The position numbers and the translations under genes were made by a program. Below are positions 1 to 9,484 of a stretch of DNA of 64,000 nucleotides, piece by piece (positions within the stretch are counted from its first letter, which is position 1; the number at the start of each line of letters is the position of its first letter). The stretch lies in NCBI RefSeq assembly GCF_005886145.1, contig NZ_CP040504.1, positions 992,001 to 1,056,000 of the forward strand, written 5' to 3'. The notes below the pieces were generated by a model. The model made no database searches and had not been told where the DNA came from. It saw nothing but the letters and a program-made list of their open reading frames with translations. The stretch comes from Neisseria sp. oral taxon 014 str. F0314. GTDB lineage: Bacteria > Pseudomonadota > Gammaproteobacteria > Burkholderiales > Neisseriaceae.

Positions 1-732
1 CCGACCATAGACACCGAGCTGTACAAACTGTCCGAAGCCAGAACACGCTTTGAAGAAGCCGGTATCCATATCGTTATTTCCGATTCGGAACTGGTCGCCT
101 TATGCCGCGACAAACGCAAGACAGTCGGGCTGTTTGCCCGCCACGGTATCCGCTCGCCCGAAGTTTACGACCGCAACCGTCTGGTTTATCCGTGTTTCGT
201 CAAGCCCTACAACGGCAGCCGCGCCATCGGCGCCAGGCGCCTGGACCGGGCCGCCGACCTTACGCCGGAAATACTGGCCGACTCCAAACTGATGTTCTGC
301 CAGTTGATAGACATCGCGGAAGAGTTTCAGGAATTTACCGTCGATATGTATTACGACCGGAAAGGCCGTCTGAAATGCGCGGTTCCGCGCGAACGTTTGG
401 AAGTGCGTACCGGAGAAGTCAGCAAAGGCGCAACCCGCAGGAACAGCCTTTACGGCCTGCTGACCGAAAACATGGCCGTCCTCGAAGGCGCGCGCGGCTG
501 CATTACCGCCCAGTTTTTCTTCAACGGGCGCAATGACGCACTATACGGCGTGGAAATCAACCCCCGTTTCGGCGGCGGCTTCCCGCTGACCTACGCCGCA
601 GGCGGAAACTACCCCGGCTGGCTGATTCGGGAATACCTGTACGGCGAAGAAATCCCGTTCTCCGACCGGTGGGAAAACAACCTGATTATGCTGCGCTACG
701 ATGCCAAGGTTTTAGTGCATGAGCAGGATTAA
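1..732 (+). CDS. ATP-grasp ligase, 5' end outside window (PglB2-type C-terminal domain candidate)
   Basis: The reading frame is open from base 1 to a TAA at 730-732 (243 codons), so the start lies upstream. It begins with PTIDTEL, then has VKPYNGSRAIGARR, a nucleotide-binding lysine and loop of the ATP-grasp fold, and GVEINPRFGGGFPLTYAAG, the metal-binding E-x-N-P-R region. It resembles carbamoyl-phosphate-synthase-like ATP-dependent carboxylate-amine ligases. In Neisseria pgl loci the PglB2 allele carries an ATP-grasp domain thought to add glyceramide to the 4-amino sugar; this could be that domain or a separate gene, and the cut prevents a decision. The stop overlaps the next gene by 14 bases, implying translational coupling. 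It contains an uptake sequence at 363-374. Confidence 0.8.
   Translation, partial: PTIDTELYKLSEARTRFEEAGIHIVISDSELVALCRDKRKTVGLFARHGIRSPEVYDRNRLVYPCFVKPYNGSRAIGARRLDRAADLTPEILADSKLMFCQLIDIAEEFQEFTVDMYYDRKGRLKCAVPRERLEVRTGEVSKGATRRNSLYGLLTENMAVLEGARGCITAQFFFNGRNDALYGVEINPRFGGGFPLTYAAGGNYPGWLIREYLYGEEIPFSDRWENNLIMLRYDAKVLVHEQD
363..374 (+). repeat. Intragenic uptake sequence (AG-type)
   Basis: AGGCCGTCTGAA within the ATP-grasp gene. Its presence in accessory sugar genes shows they have been resident in, or passed among, AG-dialect Neisseria. Confidence 0.9.
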
Positions 733-1393
733 TCCCGAACAAAGCGTCATCGTGTTCGATTTGGACGACACGCTCTACGCCGAATACGAATACAAGTGTT
801 CCGGCATACGGGCCGTAACCGCCCTCGTCGCCAAACTTTATCCCGAGTTCGGCGAGACGGAACTGTTGGAAAAAATCGATGCGGACGGCAACGGGTGGCT
901 CGACGAACTCTGCGCGCTGTGCAACTTCAACAGCGAAGAAAAAAAGTCGCTGCTTTGGTATTACCGTCTGCATACGCCGGTTCTGACCCCGTATTGGCAT
1001 CCGCAAAAGCTGGCGGCATTCATCCGCAGATTCGCCGCCGCCGCGCTGATTACCGACGGCAGGAGCCTGACCCAGCGCCTGAAGCTGGACGCGCTGGGCA
1101 TCCGGTGTCTGTTTGACGAAATTCTGGTTTCCGAATCGTCCGGACAGGAAAAACCCGACGGCGGCCGTTTCTACTTGTTAGAAAAAAAATACGGCATGGA
1201 CAAACGCTATATTTATGTCGGCGACAACATAAAAAAAGACTTTGTTACGCCGAAAAAAATGGGGTGGCTGACCATAGGGTTGAAAGCGGTTCCCCGCAAT
1301 ATCCACCCCAACAATCCGGCAGACTTCGCAGAACCGTTCCACCCACACCTTTGGATCGATTCCCTACCCGAGCTTGCCGAGATAATCACATAA
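719..1393 (+). CDS. HAD-superfamily hydrolase (probable phosphatase)
   Basis: A 224-residue protein of the haloacid dehalogenase fold. Motif I is FDLDDTLY with nucleophile D14 and acid D16. Motif II is the Thr in LITDGRS (about residue 112). Motif III is the Lys in EKPDGG, and motif IV is VGDNIKKDF. These are the full set of catalytic residues, so an active phosphatase is expected. It overlaps the ATP-grasp gene by 14 bases and precedes a formyltransferase by 36, so it belongs to the same sugar operon. A plausible role, by inference only, is to dephosphorylate the small acid (for example phosphoglycerate) that the ATP-grasp enzyme then attaches. A run of eight A lies at about 1182-1189 inside the gene. 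Confidence 0.8.
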   Translation: MSRINPEQSVIVFDLDDTLYAEYEYKCSGIRAVTALVAKLYPEFGETELLEKIDADGNGWLDELCALCNFNSEEKKSLLWYYRLHTPVLTPYWHPQKLAAFIRRFAAAALITDGRSLTQRLKLDALGIRCLFDEILVSESSGQEKPDGGRFYLLEKKYGMDKRYIYVGDNIKKDFVTPKKMGWLTIGLKAVPRNIHPNNPADFAEPFHPHLWIDSLPELAEIIT

Positions 1394-1429
1394 TAAAAAC
1401 AAAATCATACAAACTCAGAAGGAAGATAC

Positions 1430-2215
1430 ATGATTACCAAGATTTTATTTATGGGACGCAAGCAGATTTCTGCCGGCCTGCTCGAATTTCTGTCGACACA
1501 GGCAGACATCGAAATCGTCGGCGTACTGACCGACAGCCACCTGCAAGGCTCGCCGACGACCGCCGCCGCCAAAAAATTGGGCTTGCCGCTCTACACTTTC
1601 GATACCGCCTTGGAAGCAATGAAGGAAGGCCGTCTGAAATACGATTTAGGCTTGTCCGTACTCTACTGGCGCAAACTTCGCGACGAATTCCTGACCGTCC
1701 CGCGCTTGGGCACGATCAACTTCCACCCTGCCCTGTTGCCCGAATACAAAGGCACGGGCGGCTACAACCTCGCCATCATGGACGAATTGTCCGAATGGGG
1801 CAGCACCGCCCACTACGTCGATGCCTCCATCGATACCGGCGAAATCATCGAAGTGGACCGCTTCCCCATTGATTCTTCTGTCGAAACCGCCCAATCGCTC
1901 GAACGCAAGACCATGCAGGCATTGGAGCCGTTCGCACAACGCATTATCGCCCGCGCCGTCGAAGCGCAAGCCAAACTGCCGACCACGCCCAACATCGGCG
2001 GCCGCTACGTCAGCCGCGACGAAATGGAAGCGATGAAGCGAATCCGCGACGGCGACGACGTCGAGAAAAAAATCCGCGCGTTCTGGTTCCCGCCTTACGA
2101 CGGCGCATACGTCGAAATCGACGGTCAAAAATACACCTTAATCAACCGCCAACTGCTGGAAGAAGTCGCCCCTAAAGACTCCACCAGCCTTTTCGCAGGA
2201 AAAGCCAATGCTTAA
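1430..2215 (+). CDS. Formyltransferase-family protein (sugar N-formyltransferase candidate)
   Basis: 261 residues of the formyl-transferase fold shared by Fmt, PurN and sugar N-formyltransferases. The catalytic triad is visible: N97 and H99 in INFHPALLPEYKG, and D135 in the SIDTGEII motif. These enzymes transfer a formyl group from N10-formyl-tetrahydrofolate to an amine. Its place between a HAD enzyme and the PglC aminotransferase suggests the substrate is an amino sugar made by PglC and PglD, but substrate is inference. The start has a GAAGGAAG ribosome site and follows a 36-base gap; the 3' end overlaps pglC by 8 bases. An uptake sequence is embedded at 1627-1638 and encodes Gly-Arg-Leu-Lys. 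Confidence 0.8.
   Translation: MITKILFMGRKQISAGLLEFLSTQADIEIVGVLTDSHLQGSPTTAAAKKLGLPLYTFDTALEAMKEGRLKYDLGLSVLYWRKLRDEFLTVPRLGTINFHPALLPEYKGTGGYNLAIMDELSEWGSTAHYVDASIDTGEIIEVDRFPIDSSVETAQSLERKTMQALEPFAQRIIARAVEAQAKLPTTPNIGGRYVSRDEMEAMKRIRDGDDVEKKIRAFWFPPYDGAYVEIDGQKYTLINRQLLEEVAPKDSTSLFAGKANA
1627..1638 (+). repeat. Intragenic uptake sequence (AG-type)
   Basis: AGGCCGTCTGAA in frame within the formyltransferase gene (Gly-Arg-Leu-Lys). Confidence 0.9.
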
Positions 2216-3383
2216 CACATCCCTCTCCCCGTGGCCGAGCTTCACTCAAGAAGAAGCCGACGCCGTTTCCAAAGTCCTGCTGTCCAACAAAGTCAATTAT
2301 TGGACGGGCACCGAATGCCGCGAATTTGAAAAAGAATTTGCCGCCTTTGCCGGTACGCAATATGCCGTTGCCCTTTCCAACGGCACGCTGGCACTCGATG
2401 TCGCGCTTAAAGCAATGGGCATCGGCGCAGGCGACGACATCATCGTTACCTCGCGCACCTTCCTCGCCTCCGCTTCCTGCATCGTTACCGCAGGTGCAAA
2501 CCCCGTGTTTGCCGACGTGGATTTGAACAGCCAAAACATCAGCGCCGAAACCATCAAAGCCGCGCTGACGCCGAATACCAAAGCCGTCATCGTCGTCCAC
2601 CTTGCCGGTATGCCCGCCGAAATGGACGGCATCATGGACTTGGCAAAAGAACATGATTTTTGGGTTATCGAAGACTGCGCCCAAGCACACGGCGCGAAAT
2701 ACAAAGGCAAATCCGTCGGCTCCATCGGACACGTCGGCGCATGGTCGTTCTGCCAAGACAAAATCATGACCACCGGCGGCGAAGGCGGCATGGTAACCAC
2801 CAACGACAAAGAGCTGTGGAGCAAAATGTGGTCGTACAAAGACCACGGTAAAAGCTATGACGCCGTGTACCACCGCGAACACGCCCCCGGCTTCCGCTGG
2901 CTGCACGAAAGCTTCGGCACCAACTGGCGCATGATGGAAATGCAGGCAGTCATCGGCCGCATCCAGCTCAAACGTATGCCCGAATGGACGGCACGCCGCC
3001 AAGCGCACGCCGCCAAGCTGGCAGAAAGTTTGGGCAAATTTGCCAGCATCCGCCTGATTGAAGTCGCCGACTACATCGAACACGCGCAATATAAGTTCTA
3101 CGCCTTCGTCAAACCCGAACACCTGAAAGAAGGCTGGACGCGCGACCGCATCGTGAACGAACTGAACGCGCGCAAAGTTCCCTGCTATCAAGGCAGCTGC
3201 TCAGAAGTCTATTTAGAAAAAGCCTTCGACAACACGCCGTGGCGGCCGAAAGAGCGGCTGAAAAACGCCGTCGAACTGGGCAACACCAGCCTGATGTTCT
3301 TGGTGCATCCGACGCTGACCGACGGCGAAATCGCGTTCTGCAAAGAACACATCGAAGCTGTGTTGGCCCAAGCCACGGCCTGA
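2208..3383 (+). CDS. pglC: PglC, PLP-dependent sugar aminotransferase (DegT/DnrJ/EryC1)
   Basis: A 391-residue DegT/DnrJ/EryC1 aminotransferase. K185 in SFCQDKIMTTG is the lysine that binds pyridoxal phosphate, and D156 in IEDCAQAHGA contacts the pyridine nitrogen. In Neisseria PglC adds an amino group at C4 of the UDP-4-keto-6-deoxy-GlcNAc made by PglD, en route to the di-N-acetyl-bacillosamine-type sugar placed on pilin and other exported proteins. It overlaps the formyltransferase gene by 8 bases and is followed 88 bases later by pglD, with an uptake-sequence hairpin between. The gene assignment is strong because it pairs with pglD. Confidence 0.9.
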   Translation: MLNTSLSPWPSFTQEEADAVSKVLLSNKVNYWTGTECREFEKEFAAFAGTQYAVALSNGTLALDVALKAMGIGAGDDIIVTSRTFLASASCIVTAGANPVFADVDLNSQNISAETIKAALTPNTKAVIVVHLAGMPAEMDGIMDLAKEHDFWVIEDCAQAHGAKYKGKSVGSIGHVGAWSFCQDKIMTTGGEGGMVTTNDKELWSKMWSYKDHGKSYDAVYHREHAPGFRWLHESFGTNWRMMEMQAVIGRIQLKRMPEWTARRQAHAAKLAESLGKFASIRLIEVADYIEHAQYKFYAFVKPEHLKEGWTRDRIVNELNARKVPCYQGSCSEVYLEKAFDNTPWRPKERLKNAVELGNTSLMFLVHPTLTDGEIAFCKEHIEAVLAQATA

Positions 3384-3390
3384 ACCGCCC

Positions 3391-3427
3391 TTTCAGACGG
3401 CCTCATCCCCGCCGAGGCCGTCTGAAA
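3391..3427 (+). terminator. Uptake-sequence hairpin between pglC and pglD
   Basis: Two facing AG-type uptake sequences form a 14-bp perfect stem (3391-3404 with 3414-3427) and a 9-base loop. No strong T-run follows, so it may only attenuate transcription into pglD. Confidence 0.6.
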
Positions 3428-3470
3428 ACGGCAGGCGCACCTCCGGTAAACTCTGTTTGAAAAAACCAAA

Positions 3471-5360
<1,890 letters not shown>

Positions 5361-5372
<12 letters not shown>

Positions 5373-5389
5373 AACCTTTTTCAGACGGC
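5361..5389 (+). terminator. Uptake-sequence hairpin overlapping the pglD stop
   Basis: Stem of 11 bp (5364-5374 with 5379-5389) with loop CCTT. The left arm contains the pglD stop codon at 5370-5372. The right arm is an AT-type uptake sequence on the minus strand. Confidence 0.6.
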
Positions 5390-5430
5390 ATCCAAGACCT
5401 ATTAAAGATTCACGAAGGATAAACGCAATT

Positions 5431-6564
5431 ATGCAAAAGCCCAGCTTAATCTGCCTGTCGTTACTGACCCTGCTAACGGCCTGTAATTCCACCACCGTCA
5501 TTCCCGGCTCGACACTGAAAACCAGAAACAAAACCGTCGTATACACCGGCAACGAAACCGCAGCCGATACCGACATCAGTAAACACGTAGCGATATACCC
5601 GATTACCCCGGGCCTGATTGCCCGCATGAAAGAACCGCCCGTTACCGCACAAAAAAACGACGCACTGGCGCGTGAAAAAGCCAATTACGTTTACCGCATC
5701 GGCAGCGGCGACGTATTGAACGTCGTCGTCTGGAACCACAACAACCTGAACTCCCCCACCCAACAAAACAACCCGCAGACCAACCAAGTCAGCAAAGGCG
5801 TATGGGTGGACGAACGCGGCAACATCACCTACCCGCTGGCCGGACAGATTCAGGCCAAAGGCAAAACAATAGAAGAATTGCAAAACATCCTGGCAGGCCG
5901 TCTGAAACGCTACCTGAAAAACCCGCAGGTCGCCATCAACGTAACCGAGTTCCGCTCGCAACGCATCTCCGTCGCGGGCGCGGTTACCCAAGCCGGACAA
6001 CAGCCGATTACCAACGTGCCGCTGACCATCCTTGATGCCGTCAACCAAGCAGGCGGAGCAACCGCCGAAGCCGACACCCAAAACATCAAATGGACGCACA
6101 ATGGTGTCGACCGCACCATTTCCCTGCAAAAGCTCATCCAATACGGCGACCTCACCCAAAACCACATGCTCAGCCACGGCGACATCGTGTATGTACCGAG
6201 CAACAGCAACAGCAAAATTTTCGTGATGGGCGAAGTCGGCCGTCAGGCGGCCTTGCCCTTGGGCAGCCACGGCCTGACGCTGACCCGCGCGCTGGGTGAA
6301 GTGGGCGGCATGAACCAATCCATCGCCGACGCGACCGGCGTGTTCGTCATCCGCAAAGCGTTCGACGACGTACAGAAACCGATTCACGTCTACCAGCTCA
6401 ACCTGAGGGACGCCACCGCCTATGCGATGGGCAACGAATTCAACCTGCGCGCCAACGACGTCGTCTATGTTACGGCCGCACCGGTTGCCCGCTGGAACAG
6501 AGTGGTATCCCAGCTTACCAACTCGATTACCAACGTAAACTCATTGGACAACACTTTCCACTAA
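5431..6564 (+). CDS. wza: Wza-like outer-membrane polysaccharide export lipoprotein
   Basis: A 377-residue lipoprotein: the signal peptide ends in LLTAC with lipidated C18. After it come a polysaccharide-export (Poly_export) domain, seen as YRIGSGDVLNVVVWNH (about residue 87), and SLBB-type beta-grasp repeats (SVAGAVTQAGQQP, and later FVMGEVGRQAALPLG). The family forms the octameric outer-membrane channel for group 1 capsule and exopolysaccharide. AAGGA lies 10 bases before the ATG. It stands 58 bases after pglD and leads wzb and wzc. An uptake sequence at 5895-5906 is in frame and encodes Gly-Arg-Leu-Lys. Confidence 0.9.
   Translation: MQKPSLICLSLLTLLTACNSTTVIPGSTLKTRNKTVVYTGNETAADTDISKHVAIYPITPGLIARMKEPPVTAQKNDALAREKANYVYRIGSGDVLNVVVWNHNNLNSPTQQNNPQTNQVSKGVWVDERGNITYPLAGQIQAKGKTIEELQNILAGRLKRYLKNPQVAINVTEFRSQRISVAGAVTQAGQQPITNVPLTILDAVNQAGGATAEADTQNIKWTHNGVDRTISLQKLIQYGDLTQNHMLSHGDIVYVPSNSNSKIFVMGEVGRQAALPLGSHGLTLTRALGEVGGMNQSIADATGVFVIRKAFDDVQKPIHVYQLNLRDATAYAMGNEFNLRANDVVYVTAAPVARWNRVVSQLTNSITNVNSLDNTFH
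5895..5906 (+). repeat. Intragenic uptake sequence (AG-type)
   Basis: AGGCCGTCTGAA within wza, read as Gly-Arg-Leu-Lys. Confidence 0.9.
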
Positions 6565-6610
6565 AGGCGGGCTGACACACCGATTCAATATGTTTTCAGT
6601 TAAAGGTCTC

Positions 6611-7051
6611 ATGTTTCAAAACATTTTAGTTGTATGCCTAGGCAATATCTGCCGCTCGCCCACCGCGGAGCGGCTGCTTCAAAAAAAACTGCCCCGACAC
6701 CAAATCAGTTCGGCGGGACTTAAAGCACTCACCGGCAACGACGCCGACTTTCAGGCCATTAAAACAGCACTGAAACACGGCGTCATCGTCGCCGGACACA
6801 CCGCGCGCCAGTTGACGGCGGAAATGTGCGAAAGGGCCGATCTGATTCTGGTGATGGAACCCGAACAAATCGACATGGTGGCCGACATCCATCCGCCGGC
6901 CCGCAGCAAGACCATCCTGTTCGCACAATGGCTGCCGAAAAAAACCGTGCCCGACCCGTTCAACCAAAGCAGCGAAATGTTTGAGGCCGTCTATCTGCAA
7001 CTGGAAGAAGCAGCGCAAGCATGGGCGAGAAAACTGAACGCCAGCGCCTGA
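6611..7051 (+). CDS. wzb: Wzb-like low-molecular-weight protein tyrosine phosphatase
   Basis: A 146-residue low-molecular-weight tyrosine phosphatase. The P-loop CLGNICRS has nucleophile C9 and R15, and the general acid is the Asp of VPDPFNQS near the C-terminus. Such enzymes dephosphorylate the Wzc tyrosine cluster and so control polysaccharide assembly. I chose the ATG at 6611 because AAAGG sits 5 bases before it; an upstream in-frame ATG at 6590 has no ribosome site and would add seven residues. It lies between wza and wzc. A single uptake sequence overlaps the region just after the stop (about 7050-7061). Confidence 0.9.
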   Translation: MFQNILVVCLGNICRSPTAERLLQKKLPRHQISSAGLKALTGNDADFQAIKTALKHGVIVAGHTARQLTAEMCERADLILVMEPEQIDMVADIHPPARSKTILFAQWLPKKTVPDPFNQSSEMFEAVYLQLEEAAQAWARKLNASA

Positions 7052-7110
7052 GGCCGTCTGAAACCGCGGAATACCGTTAAACCAACCAGTTTTACAGAAA
7101 GTTTTACACC

Positions 7111-9291
7111 ATGAACAAACAAGCTACGCCGCCGTCTCCAGAATATTACAGCGACGAGATAGACTTCGGTCGGCAGATACGCAGCCTGTTGGCGCATAAA
7201 TACAAAATCGCACTGGCGGCATTGGCGGGCGGCATCGCCGGAGCCGTTTTCAGCCTCGCATCCACGCCCGTTTACCGTGCCGACGCCATGTTGGAAATCG
7301 AAACGCGGCAAAACCAGATTCTGACCGAAATCAACAACATCTTTTCCAATGAGTCGCAGCCTTCCGAAGCGGAACTGGAACTCGTGCAGTCGCGCATGGT
7401 TTTAGGCAAAACGGTGGACGACCTGCAACTCGACCAACTCGTCGAACCGAAATATTTTCCCGTATTCGGCGGCCTGATACACAACCTGAGCGGCGACATC
7501 GATCCCGAACTCAAAATCGCCGATTTCGAGGTTAGCGAAGACTGGATTAACCTGCCGTTCGAACTGACGGTTAAAAACAGCAAATCCTACGTCCTGACGC
7601 TGCCCGACAAACGCACGGTTGAAGGCTTTACCGGAAAGCCGTTGAAAATCAACAATAAAACCGTATTAAAGGTTGACCGTATCCTGGCAGATGCCGGCCA
7701 GAAGTTTACCCTGACCAAATTCTCCAAACTGTCGGCCATCGAAAACATCAAAAAACAACTGTCGGTCGTCAGCAAAGGCAAAACCAGTCCGATTATCAAC
7801 CTGTCGTATACCGGCACGGACCCTAAAGAAACCAGCGTCATCCTCAATTCTATCGCCGACAATTATGTCGGCCAAAACCGCGAACGCGACGTACAGGTAG
7901 CCACCAGCGGCTTGGCATTCATCAGCGAAGAGCTGCCGCGCATGAAGGAAACCCTGCAAGAAGCCGAAAACAAACTGAACGCCTACCGCGAAAAATCGGG
8001 TTCGCTGGACATTCCGCTCGAATCCAAAGGCGCGCTGGAAAGCCTGACCAACATCGAAAGCCAGATTACCGCCCTGCGTACCGAAGAAGCCGGGCTGGTG
8101 GAAATGTACACGCCGGAACACCCGACCTATAAAGCCGTATTGGACAAACTCTCGGTACTGGAACGCGCCAAAAAGAAAATCGACCGCCAAATCGCCGAAC
8201 TGCCCAACACCCAGCAGGAAGTTATCCGCTTGGCGCGCGATGTAACCACCAACCAGGCCACTTACGTCCAGTTGCTGAACAAACAGCAGGAACTGAACAT
8301 CATGAAGGCCAGCGCGCAAGGCAACGTGCGTATCGTCGACCACGCCTTCGTGCCCGAACTGCCGGTCGCTCCGCGCAAAACCCTTATCACGCTGTTGAGC
8401 GCGCTGGTTGCCGGCGCATTGGCTTCGGTATGGTGCCTGTTCCGCGAAAACACCCGTCAGGGCATCACTTCTTCCGACGAAATCGAGGCATTGGATTTGG
8501 AAGTGTCCGCACTGGTCCCCTATTCCAAAATCCAGCAGAAACGCGATACCCTGAAACGGACGCTCACTTCTTCAAACGGCCGCTCCAGCTACCTTTTGGC
8601 CAATGAAAACGCCACCGATACCGCCGTCGAAGCCATCCGCGCGCTGCGCACCAACATCTATTTTTCGATGTTGGACGCCAAAAACAACGTCCTGATGATT
8701 ACCGGTGCCGCTCCCGAAGCCGGCAAATCCTTTATTTCCTCCAATTTGGCCACCGTTATGGCGCAATCGGGCAAGAAAGTCCTGCTGATTGACGCCGACA
8801 TGCGCAAAGGCTATCTGGAACAACTGTTCAGCACCCATGTCGCCCCCGGCCTGTCGGAGCTGCTGTCGGGCGAAGCATCCCCTGTCGAAGCGGTACAGCA
8901 GACCGACATCGAAAACCTGTTCTTCATCAGCCACGGCAACTATACGCAAAGCTCGTCCGAACTCCTGATGAACAAACGTTTGGGCGATTTAATCGAACAA
9001 GCCTCGAAGCGTTACGACTACGTTATTATCGACACACCGCCGGTATTGGCCGTTACCGATGCCGCCATCGTCGGCCAACATGTCGGCATGACGCTGATGG
9101 TTGCCCGTTACGGCTACACCACGGCGCAAGACTTGGACAACGCCGCCCGCCGTCTGGTCCAAAGCAACATCAACATCAAAGGCGTAATTCTGAACGGCAT
9201 CAAACGCGATGCGTTCAACAGTTACAACTGCTATTCTTACGGCAGCTACACCGCCGGTTCCGATAAGAAAGCCGCAAAATCGAAAGGGTAA
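7111..9291 (+). CDS. wzc: Wzc-like tyrosine autokinase / polysaccharide co-polymerase
   Basis: A 726-residue inner-membrane protein. The N-terminal Wzz domain starts with a membrane helix (about residues 29-50), then a long periplasmic coiled part, a second helix near residue 425, and a cytoplasmic BY-kinase domain. Kinase motifs are Walker A GAAPEAGKSF (about 532), Walker A' LLIDADMRKG and Walker B YVIIDTPPVL. The tail has a tyrosine cluster, NSYNCYSYGSYTAG, the usual autophosphorylation site. It would regulate chain length and export with Wza and be reset by Wzb. No glycosyltransferase, flippase or polymerase follows; the unit ends in a strong hairpin. Confidence 0.92.
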   Translation: MNKQATPPSPEYYSDEIDFGRQIRSLLAHKYKIALAALAGGIAGAVFSLASTPVYRADAMLEIETRQNQILTEINNIFSNESQPSEAELELVQSRMVLGKTVDDLQLDQLVEPKYFPVFGGLIHNLSGDIDPELKIADFEVSEDWINLPFELTVKNSKSYVLTLPDKRTVEGFTGKPLKINNKTVLKVDRILADAGQKFTLTKFSKLSAIENIKKQLSVVSKGKTSPIINLSYTGTDPKETSVILNSIADNYVGQNRERDVQVATSGLAFISEELPRMKETLQEAENKLNAYREKSGSLDIPLESKGALESLTNIESQITALRTEEAGLVEMYTPEHPTYKAVLDKLSVLERAKKKIDRQIAELPNTQQEVIRLARDVTTNQATYVQLLNKQQELNIMKASAQGNVRIVDHAFVPELPVAPRKTLITLLSALVAGALASVWCLFRENTRQGITSSDEIEALDLEVSALVPYSKIQQKRDTLKRTLTSSNGRSSYLLANENATDTAVEAIRALRTNIYFSMLDAKNNVLMITGAAPEAGKSFISSNLATVMAQSGKKVLLIDADMRKGYLEQLFSTHVAPGLSELLSGEASPVEAVQQTDIENLFFISHGNYTQSSSELLMNKRLGDLIEQASKRYDYVIIDTPPVLAVTDAAIVGQHVGMTLMVARYGYTTAQDLDNAARRLVQSNINIKGVILNGIKRDAFNSYNCYSYGSYTAGSDKKAAKSKG

Positions 9292-9317
9292 AACCTTCAG
9301 TCCGGCTATCGGTCATC

Positions 9318-9358
9318 AAAAAGGCCGTCTGAAACCCGATTTCAGACGGCCTTTTTTT
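9318..9358 (+). terminator. Terminator of the pgl-wza-wzb-wzc unit
   Basis: Perfect 17-bp stem (9318-9334 with 9340-9356) of two facing uptake sequences, 5-base loop, ending in seven T. It fits a rho-independent terminator. Confidence 0.85.
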
Positions 9359-9449
9359 GGTTTTCCGCATCCTTTTTGCCCATTATCTCCCGCAAAAACA
9401 CGAAGCCGACGGCAACGGACGAACAACCGGCGCGGCGGCAAAACATCAA

Positions 9450-9475
9450 GCCGTCTGAACAATTTTTCAGACGGC
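9450..9475 (-). terminator. Uptake-sequence hairpin after the TolC-like gene
   Basis: Stem of 10 bp (9450-9459 with 9466-9475) just beyond the stop of the minus-strand outer-membrane lipoprotein gene. Confidence 0.55.
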
Positions 9476-9484
9476 CCCTTATCC

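Noticed and set aside
1182-1189. A8 run in the HAD gene as a phase-variation tract
   Set aside because: Neisserial switching tracts are usually longer and mostly G or C or short tandem units; eight A in a gene of this composition is weak evidence.
2172-3191. 339-codon open frame antisense to pglC
   Set aside because: Shadow of the aminotransferase gene, no family match.
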